Part shown: piece after piece, positions 50,880 to 62,849 of the stretch | Position numbering within the stretch: the first letter of the stretch is position 1 | Layout of the letters: each line of letters begins with the position of its first letter | Assembly: GCF_000485595.1 (NCBI RefSeq) | Contig: NW_014577245.1 | Span: forward strand, 105,421-169,420 | Source: Priapulus caudatus | Taxonomy: Eukaryota > Priapulida > Priapulimorpha > Priapulimorphida > Priapulidae | Direction: 5' to 3' | DNA length: 64,000 bases | Notes under the pieces: model-generated | Told to the model about the DNA's origin: nothing | Databases searched by the model: none | The model's input: only the letters and a program-made list of their open reading frames with translations | Translations under genes and position numbers: made by a program

Positions 50880-53600
50880 GCTATGGTACAGAGTTACCCA
50901 CACAATCTGAATAGTACTGAGACGAAAATCAATGTTCAGCTCACCACTGTGCCACAAACCCAATCATAAATTATAACACTCTAGTAATTTACTTGTCAGT
51001 GTGCACAGCGGCCAGTAGGCATGCGTGCTCGTACATTGTGTATTGCGCTGTTAGTGCTTTAGTAGTGTTGGGTTGCAGCAGAGCATTTGAATGGACAGGG
51101 GCGGGAATTCCAGACCGCATATTTGGCCGTATTGGGAAATACGGTTAGATATTAAAAAGTGCCCTTTCGAAATTTTGCCCGCCTTAAAAAAAAAAAATAC
51201 GCAGAAAAACATTGATGGAATTTGGCTTATATTATCTTTATTGTTTTCTTTGTTTTTCTGATTAATTGACAGGACTTGCAAGGAGATCAAATTTTTACAT
51301 GGTACGTTACCCAAAACTAGCTTGATATCTTGAAAAAAGAGAGGAAGTGCCTTGAATCATTTCTGACATTAATGGCTGGTATGCAAAGCGCAGGCAAGAA
51401 TGAAAGCCGGAAATAAAATTGCATTATGGTTTTTGAGCCGCTATGCTGCTTGACTAATATGCTGCTGCCAAATGTGCTCATTTATTGGGGCCCAGGGACC
51501 CCTTGAAAATTTGCAAATTGCTTGTGACACATGGCTTCCGCAGTTCCCGTGCCTAACGGCCCGGCCCACTGTTGGGGTGTAATGCGCTTTTTGCGGGATG
51601 TGCTGCTGGAAAAATAAGCCTACTGTCTAGCTCAGACCCGTGGATCCCCCCCTGAATGGCCATTGTACAGGGAATGTATCAGTAATGAATAGGGCCAAAA
51701 CAAAAGTAGAGAGCCATTGACTTTGGTTAGTAAAATACATTCGTGTTTATTTACTAATCTATTCATTCTATATTTCATATATAATTACAATAATGATCCA
51801 CACTGACAAGTGACGCCGCCCCGCAGATAGAACAATGGAAAGCACAGTAACTGTCGCCTACAATTTTGGAGTTAAATAATTTTGTTGCCTAAATCTCTAT
51901 CGCCAAGAACTCACCAGATTGCATCTCCAGACGTCTACCATTCACAAAATTTCAAGGGCGCATGCACCGAGACACCCCTAGCATGCCAGCGCGCTACGCG
52001 CCTTGCTTTCTTATTTCCACTTGATGGTTTTATCTTCTGTGCTTCTACTTTCTTAGACCTGTAGGGTGCCAGTGCACCTGACTCAGTGACCTGAGGAGTG
52101 AACTCTCGTCGCAGAGTTTGAAGTGCTCAGGTGAAGACAAGTTCTAGACATTCTGCAGCGGATATCCGGCGCGAAGCGCGCCAAAACGCCGCTAGCGGCG
52201 CTCTCAACACGAACGTTGCTGCCCCGTCCTTCACCTTAGCACGGTTTACATATATAACGCAAGCATCAAACTTCGCTGGAATGAGCGAGTTTCTGCCCAT
52301 TCGACGATCGCTTTTGACTAACCCAGCGAGGCTCAACATTTCATTAGAATGCCTCACAATTCCGAAGTTTCGTTAATTCCGCGCGCGCTGTTCCTTGCCC
52401 GTAATAAACGAATTCTATAGGTTTCTCTTTGGTTTGTTGTTGTGTGATGAGGGTAATGGACATATGCTTGGCGCTAGACCCGGCGCGCAACGAACGCCGA
52501 ATCTAGGAGGCATATTAGACTGGTACCCCGTTGCCCACTTAGGCAATCGGGCATATCGCTGGACACGCTCACGTAGTTAGCGCTCTGGAACCTGTCGAAC
52601 TGATCGACTCTATTACACCCAGTCTATATAGTCGTAATTCTGCTTATTCATGAAGTTGTTTGTGCACCGCCCAAGCACAGCTACTGTTGTAGCTACTACT
52701 ACTTAGTCAATTAGATTGTTCGGTTTTCTTTAGCGATTATACTTTTATTAGGAAAGTTTCAATGATGCTTGTGCCAAGCCGCCGTCGGTGCGTTCGTCTC
52801 CTTGTGTGTTGCAGCATGAGCATTTGACCGGATTACAAGGTGATTAATAAGCGAAATAGAAGTAGAGAACACGTGTAAAGACTGGTATTACATTCACACC
52901 CCTAACGAATACTTTACTTCTATTATCTTACAGGTACCAGGACACTCCATGTTCACGGGAGCACCAAAGGAGAAACGGGGGAAGCAAATAACTATACTAA
53001 CTAAGTACTTACCTCACTAGTACAAGTCAGTAGTCAGTACTTCTGAGTTACCAGCACTACTAGTACTCTACTCAGTAACTACCAGGACGGCAGGCAGCTA
53101 ATAGTAATAGTAATAATGAGACTATACTCTGTTACATAAGTACCTGGGGGTACTAATACTGACGAACCCCTAACCATAACCCTAACACTAATTATAAGTT
53201 GATATAAATACTTATATATTACTATTGAATGTAAAAGTGACATTGTCATTGGTCTTTTATTGGCCCATGTCACTACATTCGGCCCATATAATATTGGGAC
53301 CATAGTTCTCATTGAACCACTAGTACTACTAGAGCTACTACGCTAGTACTACTATACTCGTTTATAAATAACGGTTACCCGCTACTACTCAATAACTATA
53401 GCTCCAACGAAACGGTCTTGCTAGGGTTACGAATACCCCTATACTAGACACAGGCAGCTTGAAGCGTTTCAATAAAACAAATATAATGGCTAACTCAAAT
53501 AACGAAATTATTACTAGCCAAATTCTTAATGTCTTCTAGTAATAGGCCTATCTCTTCTCGAGAAGGTTGCGAGGATGCAAAACGCTAGTATACTAGACTG
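50880..53600. other. Intergenic DNA between BBS5 and KIAA2013
   Basis: A GGGCGCATGCACCGAGACACCCCTAGC-like hAT interior fragment lies near 51955 and a CGCGAAGCGCGCCAAAACGCC patch at 52168-52200. A telomere-core fragment (CCTGGGGGTAC, AACCATAACCCTAACAC) lies at 53140-53192. No exon was recognised. Confidence 0.45.
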
Positions 53601-53639
53601 GACTCGCTCCACCTCGATTAGGCATCTGAGTGACTAAGC

Positions 53640-54200
53640 TAAGCCGAGAGGTGGAGAGAGTGCAGTCTAATGGGCTATAGCGGCGGCAGGGCGCGCACTC
53701 GCTTTAGCAATTCCCGTATGAGGCCTCGCCATTGAACCTTGGCAAAAACGTTGCAGGCGCTGAGCGCGAAGCAGCGCCGGGTAGGTGATTACCTGGATCT
53801 GCACCAGCCGTCTTCCATTACTGGGACGCTAAGGCTCGCCGCCACATGCTCAGACATTTCCCGACCCAGGCCTTTCTGTGAATTGTCGCGTGACACAGCT
53901 CGGTTACGAACAGAATTACACTCGGTTGACAGTGTTTTATGAACAAGGTGATACAACTGTTCACGTTCCAAATGTCTGCCCTCCTGTGTCCCCACTAAAA
54001 TTGCGGACTGTTCGCTGGCAGCTATGGATTCGTGGCGCTGGCGATCTACTGCATTCGCGCACGGAGTCCATGAGCTGGACCAGCGCTGCAATACTGTCGT
54101 AGGACCGTTTCCCCGCCGGTCGCGGTGCGGCCTTGCCGCGATACTGGCGCGCAAGATAGCACTTCGGATTAACACCTCCTTTCGGCAACGCTTCTCTAGT
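53640..54200. promoter_or_regulatory. CpG-rich block upstream of KIAA2013
   Basis: GC and CpG content rise sharply here (GCGCTGAGCGCGAAGCAGCGCC and GGTCGCGGTGCGGCCTTGCC patches), 1.4-2 kb before the KIAA2013 start codon. It may hold the promoter or a non-coding first exon. There is no direct proof. Confidence 0.25.
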
Positions 54201-54639
54201 ATCCCGTCTCATCTGGTTTTCTGCGTGAAATTTAATCACTGCTGTAGACTGTAGCCACTATTAACTGCCAGTAATAGCTGTACATACATTTCCCGACTAG
54301 CGTAATTAAAACATACCGACATTCTTCTTTTCTCAGTTTTACTTGATATGACTATGAGTAATTAGATACTTGTTATTTGTTATGGATTTTTCTGTTGTTG
54401 ACTCCAGAAATGTTTCCCAGATTCACCGGTTTCCCACCAGCGCCCTCTATATTTAGTGTGCAAGAAACACTTCCCTAAAAGGTATGTTGTTGTCTGTTGT
54501 TAGGTTTACACTAAATTAATTATTTTACTAGAACGGAATAGTTATGTCATTAGCAGCTTGTCTCATCTGGTGACTACTCACAAATCCATTATAACGGATG
54601 CGATACCGTCTCGTCGATATACAACCTAGAGTAGAAGCT

Positions 54640-55032
54640 GTACCGCCACTGTGGCACTTACACTTACAGTTACAGTTACAGTGACAGTGACGGCTGGCAG
54701 TGAAACTGACACTGTCACTTTCACTGTCAGTGTCCGTCTTTGTGTCTATAAGAGAACAACTACTACTAGTACTAGTACTAGTAGTGCAGTGCTAATATCA
54801 GTATGCCTAGAAATAACCGTTTGGTGTGTATTGAAGTTACTTAGTTAGTCTGGCTAGCATTTGCATGTCATTGTCAGTGCTGTATAGGCCTACGTGCCAC
54901 AGCCACATCGGCTCAAGGATAGAGAACCCGATAGGATAGGATCGGCGATGATGATCATTGACATGTTGTTGCATATGTTAAGATTTACACACACATCCAC
55001 GCACGTACACACGCACGCACGCACGCACAGAC
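54640..55032. repeat. ACAGTG/TCACTG inverted array, ACTAGT run and ACGC array
   Basis: 54654-54735 is an inverted pair of ACAGTTACAGTGACAGTGA and TCACTTTCACTGTCAGTGT type. ACTAGT units lie at 54764-54783. ACGCACGC units lie at 55000-55029, directly beside the next element. Confidence 0.75.
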
Positions 55033-55267
55033 GCTCATAGGGTCTATGTCCCCCAGTGTACTGCCGGAACGTACCCTGGGTACGGTCCGGTATACCGGAA
55101 CGTACCCTGGTCACTATTTGATATGGTTAGGGTTAGGATTAGGGTTCAGGTTAGGGTTAGGGAGTAGGCGTAGGCGACTCCCTAGACTCGTTAGTGGAGT
55201 AGGCGAAGTACGGTCCGGCATATTAGATAGTTCCGGCAGTACCCCGGGGGACATAGACCCTCTCAGC
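55033..55267. mobile_element. Telomere-core foldback element, copy D, reversed (9-bp TSD)
   Basis: This copy starts GCTCATAGGGTCTATGTCCC and ends CCCTCTCAGC, so it lies in the opposite orientation to copies A-C. The TSD CGCACAGAC lies at 55024-55032 and 55268-55276. The core is TTAGGGTTAGGATTAGGG. It lies 345 bp before the KIAA2013 start codon. Confidence 0.93.
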
Positions 55268-55611
55268 CGCACAGACATACGAGCGGACGGGCGGTCGGGT
55301 TGGCGGGCGGGCGTGCGCGAGGGAGGGTAGGCAGGCAGGCGGACAGACACGCAGGCAGGCAAGCAGTCACAGATGCACTTACGCACGCATGCACACACAT
55401 TTTGCTAATAGTGTTTTAATGAATGGCATTATTCCTGCACTAACCTATGCACTAGCATCATTACTGAATACTTAGACATCTGTTACAGTGCTCAACACTC
55501 TATTTAATTGTCCCTACATACATATATTCAATGTTGAATGTATTACAGGTGCCTATATGCTGATTACCTCTATGTTTTTACTCCCATTATATTTATAGGG
55601 AAAGGAGGAAA

Positions 55612-58600
55612 ATGGAAAAAGTTGTTAATTTAGCAAATCGGGCACGGAGGTCGCTGGATGGTTTGTCGTAAGTCTGTGATAAACTTTTGGTATTGGTAAT
55701 GCAATAAAAAATGTCTCAAGTTCAAGTTCAAAGACATTTAATTACGCAAAAATTACTATATTATTACATAAAATAATAAATTACAAAGGAGGGCAATGGT
55801 GCACATGGCACATAGAGTTTCATTAACTATTCTGCTTCAATTAATATGTCAAGCTTTGGCCAACACACAGGGGCAGATCTAGAGGGGGGGGGGTGTCCGG
55901 TTTATTAATTTGATGTTTTATAATAAATTCTTTGCTTATTATCATTTATCACTAATAATTTAATATGTTGAGTTATTTAATATGTTATTTGAATCATTTT
56001 TAGGTTGCATAAAACGTTTATCATAATATAAACTAAACTAATATAATTAGCACTTAATTTTTTCCCTCACAGGACAAGGCGGCTACTAATAATCATACTT
56101 GTTACCCTTGCTATTCTGATATACATCGGTCCATTGTTATTTCGACGGATGCACAATTCAATCAAGCCATATTCAAATGGTAAGGATTCTTGATTTATAA
56201 TGAAGTCATTGTTATATATGAAGATGCTACAGTAATATCATGAGTGTATAATATATTATCTCTATAATATATTATACACTCCTGGTGATATATATGCAAT
56301 GCCGTATTTCGTGACTTATGCATTGAATACAACCCAAATATATCCTGATTTACTTCAGCTGACACCTACTTTAGAAACGGGGTTATACTGCTGACATGAG
56401 GCTAACAACCTTATTCATGTAACAGCGAGCAGCTTTGCCGGCCAAAGCTTGTTACAGAAACAAAAGGAATATATAGTTGCAGAGGCACTATGTTCTTTGG
56501 GAGCCGAAAGGAGATGAAAATAAGAATGAATGTACATGGCTTTCATAGTCTACTGTGCATCAAACTTGGATAGTGCTCTTGCAGGATAATTTAGATTTAA
56601 CCAAACAAGAATTAAATAAAAATGTAGTTTATATAAAGAGTTCCGGAATGGACGATAGCTAATTTACTATCATGCAAGCTATCCCATATTTAGTGTCCAT
56701 TTTTGTCATTTCTAGAAGGGGGTGTGAAATACCGATTCTAATTTTTTTGTACTGTGTCCACGTTTTCAATTTTTGCTACATGTATACAGTTTAATTTATA
56801 TCTCGGATTACTCATGATAATGGATACTTTCTGTATTGCAGATGCCTTGACGTTGTGCCTCCAAGCAAAGATTCGAAACTTTCAAGATGACTTGGATTCA
56901 CTCGATGCCGTTATAATGCACACACCTTCTCTCATAGATGACAAGCCATTCATGCCCTATGTTGGTTAGTCGAAGATTTAAATAAAACAATAGTAGTAAT
57001 TCTTCCAAATAATTGCGAGGAGTTGGCATGTCTAATAGTCTAATATATGAGGAATGTAACTAGGGATATCTTCAAAGTAGACTGTGAGCTAGGCAGGTTG
57101 CGAGCAAGCATTAGCATGTATTGATTATATAATACTGTTAACTATTATTCTGTATTGGTTTGCGATACTAAGTTTAGCCACATATTGCAATTTCAGTTTA
57201 AAAGCTTTTGTAGTCTTTCCAGTGTTTCTGTGTTAGCGAGAACTAGTGCGTGTTTTATTAGTTATGCATATAAATTTGTATCAGGGGTTTTAAAAAAATG
57301 ACAATATTGATATTAATTTAATTAATATTAATTTTGTCATTATTAACCCCTGATATGTTTGTCAATAAACTGAGGCTACCTCTTGCTGCAGGCAATGGGA
57401 AGTTGGGCATTGGCGTGATGGGAAACAAGCGTTTGCACATCAAGGGGGCACGGGCGCTGTCCCTTGCTGTCGAGTTCTACCCTATTGCCGAATTCTCGCT
57501 GCAAGGAGGGGAGCAGAAAGGTTCGTACGAGCAACATTGGCGTCAGTCAGAAAAATATGGTGGTTTGTTTTTGGGGAGTTGTTTCTGTAGGTATTCTCTT
57601 TTTTATATCTATATACATATAAGCAATGTATTTCTTTTGTTGAAATATATGTTTTTGTTATTTCAGAAGTCTATATAATACAGTACAAAACAGGATTGGT
57701 GTACAGGTATCAATGCATTAAAATACCACAGGTAAATATATGTTATAATTAATATAGTTTATAAATTCTTTTAGATAATCTTACAGGTTTCAACTGCATC
57801 ATTATAATTTTTAATGCAGTAATGTGGCTAGGCGGGCCCAATACTAAATTTAAAAAAAATACTTGTAAAGTATGTAAAGTTGGAGGAATGTCAGTGTCAT
57901 AGCATTAGCTGTCTGCATAGTCTTGCTATTAGCTGCTCTATCGATTCATACTTTTTAAAATCGTACATGTCTGTATATGATGTAATGTACATGATGTGAT
58001 GTAACAAGTGTTTTTATTTCATACCATTTATTTAGTTATCTTAGATGTAATATGTTAGTTAGTATGTTAAAAATATATGCTATTATACAATTAGGGGTAA
58101 ATAATCACACATTTGTGATTATTTCCTCCTGATGCAATGTGTCGCCTATAAAAGTTAACTTGAGTATTGTGCAAAATGTCTCCAAAACCCCCAAAATAAC
58201 TAACAATGTGCTTATGCTCCTTCTCCCGTAGTCGTCTATGTGTGTAACAGTTGACCACATATTTTACGCGCATCGAACACGACCGTCTGTTCTTGTGCAT
58301 GAAGTCGAGCTGTATAACCCCATGGACTCTACTCTAACCGCCCTCACACATTTGGTGGGGTCGGAACAGTGGAAGGCTGCAGCAACTATAGTGCAGAGGT
58401 ACTTAGTGATAATCGTCAAGCATATCTCATCGTTTGTTGTGCAGAAAATTCAGTGTGAAATTGAGAATATGGCTTTAGAAATTTAGAAGACGAATATAAA
58501 TATAATACGTGACTGCTGGTAATCATATGAAGTTCATTTAATCAGCTCAAAGTTGCTCTGTATAATAATTTTCAGTATGTGTACAAATACGTAGTGTAAA

Positions 58601-59509
58601 GCAGCTATTGTTCTGTAGTACTGTATATATTAGCTGTGTGTTTTCAGGTTTAATGGTGGAGGCAGTGGTAGCTACCACGTGACAACCGGGCGTGCCACGA
58701 GTGAGGATGGACAGGAGCTTATGGTTGTTATAGCTAGTAGTCGGCTATCCCCTACTGTCAGCATTGAACCCAAGAGGTGTGAAATTACCGTGATTAAAAT
58801 TTGCCGATTACATTAAATTTAAATTACAATCTTTTCATATATATATATATATATATCTTCATATGTATATATAATCAGTATGCGTTATATGATTTTTTGC
58901 TAGTATGTATTTATAGAAAAAGTCGTGTGTTACGATCAATGTCGATATTTTATTATCACGTTTTGAATTGAAAAATCACACTACATTTCATACTACACTT
59001 TTTATTATGTTAGTATGCATATGCATATATATATCAGTGAAAAAAATACACAGGGGCTCGGGACGATTTAGCCCCCGAAATGCTAAAAAGAGCCCTGGAA
59101 ATGCCAAAAAGAGCCCCCGGAGTTCAATGCAAACCAAATTTTAGAGTGCTATTTTCATGCACGCGAGCTTGAAAAGTAGCCCCCGTAAAATAAATTTTAT
59201 TTTTCCCTGATATATATATATATATATATAGCAGTGGCGGATCCAGGATTTTGAGATGGGGGGGGGGCACAACCGAGTAGCCAGGATTTCATTTTAGGGG
59301 TTGCGGATTTTGTGATAGCGCCGGTGTACATGCTTCATGTGCCGAATAGGGAGGGGGCAATAAATAGGGGGGTGCGTGCCTCTTGCCCCCCCCCCTTGGG
59401 TCAGCCACTGTATAGTAGAAAAGTTCTTAGGTTGCACGATATTCAGTTGTTATATAGTTAAAAAAAATGAATAATCCGACATTTAGTTTTACACAAGCGC
59501 TTTCCTGTA

Positions 59510-59540
<31 letters not shown>

Positions 59541-62500
59541 ATTTGTACATTTTTCGTTGTTCTGTTTGCAGTACCGTACGATTTAAATTCACGCACGTGG
59601 TTGAGTACGCGCCGTACCTGAGCCAGGACGGAGAGGTGCAGCAGCAGCAGATGGAGAAGGCAGTGCGGGATGAGATGAACGCCGTACAGACGATGACCGC
59701 GCAGCTGCTGCGCGACGAACACGTTAAAGTGTGGAGCACGGTACGTGCGCGCGCGCGGAGGAAGCGGGCACCCCATTCATATGGTCCCGAATGCATTGTT
59801 GAGAGGGTTTGCTGCTGTCATTGCTGTGGGTAACGGAGTGAAAGAGAGGCAGGGACAGATAGATTGAGAGAAGTAGGCAAATCAGAAAGGGGGCTGGGTG
59901 AATGAGCCACAGACACAGCATGATAGGAAGAAGAAGAAAAAACGGTGGTTTCCTGCTGTGCCGTAGCTGGGAGGCAGGGTGAGATAGATTGAGAGGAGAA
60001 GGCAAATCCGAAAGGGGGGGCTGGGTGAATGAGCCACAGACACAGATAGATAGTGGAACGAAGAGTGGCGGTTTTCTGCTGCCATTGCTGTAGGTAACTA
60101 ACTGAGTGAATGAGAGGCAGGGACAGATAGATTGAATGAAGTAGGCAAAGCGAAACGGGGGCTGGGTGAATGAGCCACAGCTGCAGTTATATAGAGAGGA
60201 GAAGGCAGAGATGTGAGAGGTCTGCGTGAAACAGTACCAGGCAGGGAGAAGAAAAAGGAGAGAGAGACTTGGGTGAAAGCGAAGCAGGTACCAATAGATG
60301 AAGAGAAGGTCTGTGTGAAAGAGAGGCACACACATGTAGATAGAGCGAAGAAGACAAATCAGGGATGGGGGAACCATAACGATACACCAGAGACAGAGAT
60401 AACAACAGGTTACATGCAGTTTTCTAAACATGTGATAAGAGATAACACGTATACTCGATTTGTGTGACATCTGTACAGCATATTAAGTTCATTTAATCAG
60501 CTCAAAGTTGCTCTGTGTGATAATTTTCAGTATGTGTACAAATATGTACTGTAAAGCAGCTATTATAGTAGCTACCATGTGATAAATCTGTACATCTGTA
60601 CATGTGTAAGTCCTCTTGCCTTCTTATTTTTCTTGAAGCTGTGGCAGTCGGGATTCAGCATCAGCTGTTCGATGGCGCCGAACTCCCTGAACGGCGACCG
60701 AATCAACGCGACTATGTACTATGCGATGAGCAACAGTAGAGCGCCGCTGCACGAACGACAGACGTCAGCGCAGGAGAAACAGAGACTGGAGATGTTGCTG
60801 GTTGGACCTGATCGCTGCTATGATGGACATCACACGCTGTGAGCACGTTGGCATCGAGCGTTAACCATTATTATATAACGTTGCCATGATTTATACTTTA
60901 GGATAAAAATCTAAGGATGGGATAGGTACAAAACTATGAATATCTTGATGCTAAAGTGACTGATTTGTTTAAGGCACACTTCAGACCTGAAACTGTGGGG
61001 AAGTTTGACAGATGAAGCTGATATAGCACGGCTTTCGTCTGTCTGGTTCTTGACTCTGGACAAACAAGGTTGCCACCAGTTGCTGCAGGCAGGTAAGGTT
61101 TCATAACAACAACCACAAACATTTTAAATACTCACCTCGCCAATCTATAGTTCAACAGTGTTCACATGCAGGAGTATTACTGATATACAATATTATTCAA
61201 ACAAATAACACAATTACATTATCCGTGAGTTGATATCAAAAGTATCTGAATTTTCTCTTTTTCCCATTGCGGAAAATTACTTGGATAGCATACCAAACCT
61301 AAATTGTTAGGCATATGAAACACCAGCGAAAAGAGTTCCACAGCCACAACAACTGACACTTTTTTTCACCTATTTTTGCCTAATTGGGACAGCCATGTGC
61401 TCTACACTACGTGTGTGCAATGTTATCATTGGGCAAGTTTGTATCTTTCAGGTGCAGATGGTGTTATCCAGGCCATGGTGTTGAGTTATGGAGGCCTCAA
61501 ATACACCAATCATCACTTGAGTTTCTGGACGCACCCAAGAGACTTGCATCGCAACTACCATTTTAGACGAATTCTGTATGGCAATGGAACCCATATCAAC
61601 ATAACAGGTAGCGCCTTTTGTTATGATTATTATCTGCGATTTTGCATTAGAACAGTTCTGTTCATCATTGTACATTGTTATAAACAAGATGTTGATGTTC
61701 ACAGTGATTTCTCACTCGCACTGATTTAAACCCCACAGCTTGTATAATATAATTCTTTGCTGACTGTAACTGCATTTTACAAGCTATATTTTGGTTTGGG
61801 TGCTTGCAGTACAAGTCAGAGAGGAGGACAATAAGGCTATACTACTTGTTGCTCTGGATCGCAAGGATAAAACATACTGGGCCTGTGATGCCGGATGTAT
61901 CGATACGCCTGTAGAACTGAGGTACAGACGAGAAATTGTTGATTACATTTTCCTTGGGGTTTCTGCCATTTATATGCAATTAACATCGGCTTAGTACATC
62001 CTCAACATTCCACACTAGATAAGTTCAGTTTTACTTTACGTATATTAGAGATAAGCTGTGATACAATTTGCAATGATAAATGTGATCGCATATACGATAT
62101 TTATCTTATTTTCTGGCATTAGTTCTGCCTAAAATAAGTGCAGGAACTGGCACTACTTACACACTGGGTCTATTATTGCATCCATGTTATATAAGAAAAT
62201 TCCAAATATCACCTTGCGTATGCAACCGCCAGAGAGCGCGCATTGTTCTCGTCACGCGCCGTGAGCGCGCGTCTTTAAAATAAGAAACTAATTAAATAAT
62301 CATAATAATTTAATAATGTAAAATAATAGGTAAACGAGTTAAAAAAAATTACAATTAATAATATTTAATATGTTTAAATAATTTAATAAATTTATAATAA
62401 TTTAAAATAATAGTAGTACTATCGTCGTGCGACTGCAGCTCGGATGCGAAAGCAGTTTCCCGTGAAGCTGACGGAGCCGGTGACGGCGATCCTCTACATC

Positions 62501-62750
62501 ACGCCGACGGCAGCACGTAGACGACCTCAAGCACACGATCCACGTGCGCGAGATCGCAGAGGCTCCCGCGCACGAACACCACGTCATCGCCCTGCACAAG
62601 CACGGCAGCCACCTGAGCGGCCTGCCGACGCTATTCTGGATGTCCATAGCGATCCTCATCATCGTCTTCCACCTGTTCCTAGTCAAGCTGATTTATAACG
62701 AGTACTGCGGCAGCAGGGACGGTTACAATAGGCAGCGGTTTTACAGTTAG
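55612..62750 (+). CDS. KIAA2013: KIAA2013 orthologue, two-ended membrane protein (DUF2152-type)
   Basis: The exons are 55612-55667, 56073-56179, 56842-56964, 57392-57520, 57667-57731, 58232-58398, 58648-58776, 59572-59740, 60639-60838, 60974-61092, 61452-61607, 61810-61921 and about 62439-62750. All borders are AG/GT and phases match up to exon 12. The protein of about 615 residues (human 634) has an N-terminal membrane segment ([20 protein letters not shown]), a long luminal part with [80 protein letters not shown] and ACDAGC, and a second membrane segment near the C-terminus ([25 protein letters not shown] split over 62635-62705). The function is unknown. Exon 13 does not join exon 12 in frame and has an internal frame change, so 1-2 small sequence errors or real lesions are present there. 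Confidence 0.93.
56242..56281. repeat. CAGGAG-type short palindrome 9, KIAA2013 intron 2
   Basis: GAGTGTATAATATATTA and its perfect inverse, 17 bp each, are bounded by ATATCAT and CTGGTGATAT. Confidence 0.9.
57280..57354. repeat. CAGGAG-type short palindrome 10, KIAA2013 intron 3
   Basis: It begins ATCAGGGGTT and ends AACCCCTGAT. The AT-rich interior (AATGACAA, ATATTAATT) pairs with small gaps. It ends 37 bp before the exon 4 acceptor boundary, where branch point and pyrimidine tract are expected. Confidence 0.85.
58090..58133. repeat. CAGGAG-type short palindrome 11, KIAA2013 intron 5
   Basis: ATTAGGGGTAAATAATCACA pairs with TGTGATTATTTCCTCCTGAT. Three mismatches lie in the outer half, and the loop has four bases. 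Confidence 0.85.
59232..59410. mobile_element. hAT-like MITE with 5-bp TSD, KIAA2013 intron 7
   Basis: This 179-bp element has ends CAGTGGCGGATCCAGG and CCTTGGGTCAGCCACTG, the widespread hAT terminus. TATAG lies at 59227-59231 and 59411-59415. It contains G- and C-runs and ends 161 bp before exon 8. Confidence 0.88.
59830..60210. repeat. Minisatellite in KIAA2013 intron 8, units about 100-130 bp
   Basis: GGCTGGGTGAATGAGCCACA and GGCAGGGACAGATAGATTGA recur three to four times with GGTTTCCTGCTG-like words between. Long - strand open frames here (Ser/Leu/His-rich) are artefacts of the repeat. Confidence 0.85.
60478..60580 (+). pseudogene. Decayed duplicate of the exon 7 acceptor region
   Basis: AAGTTCATTTAATCAGCTCA and TTTTCAGTATGTGTACAAAT match 58530-58612. 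Then GTAGCTACCATGTGA matches the exon 7 coding word GTAGCTACCACGTGA. Most of exon 7 is missing, so it cannot replace the real exon. Confidence 0.75.
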
Positions 62751-62756
62751 CGCGCG

Positions 62757-62845
62757 TGAACGAGTCGCAGGCGTTAACGAGTCGCACGCGTTAACGAGTC
62801 GCAGGCGTTAACGAGTCGCAGGTGTTAACGAGTCGCAGGTGTTTG
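62757..62845. repeat. 16-bp minisatellite after the KIAA2013 stop
   Basis: Five to six units of AACGAGTCGCAGGCGTT with CAC and GTG variants begin a few bases after the stop codon, hence in the 3' untranslated region. Confidence 0.92.
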
Positions 62846-62849
62846 TCGT

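Noticed and set aside
59724-60470. 248-codon frame on the - strand
   Set aside because: It lies in KIAA2013 intron 8 and reflects the GAGTGAATGAGCCACAG minisatellite.
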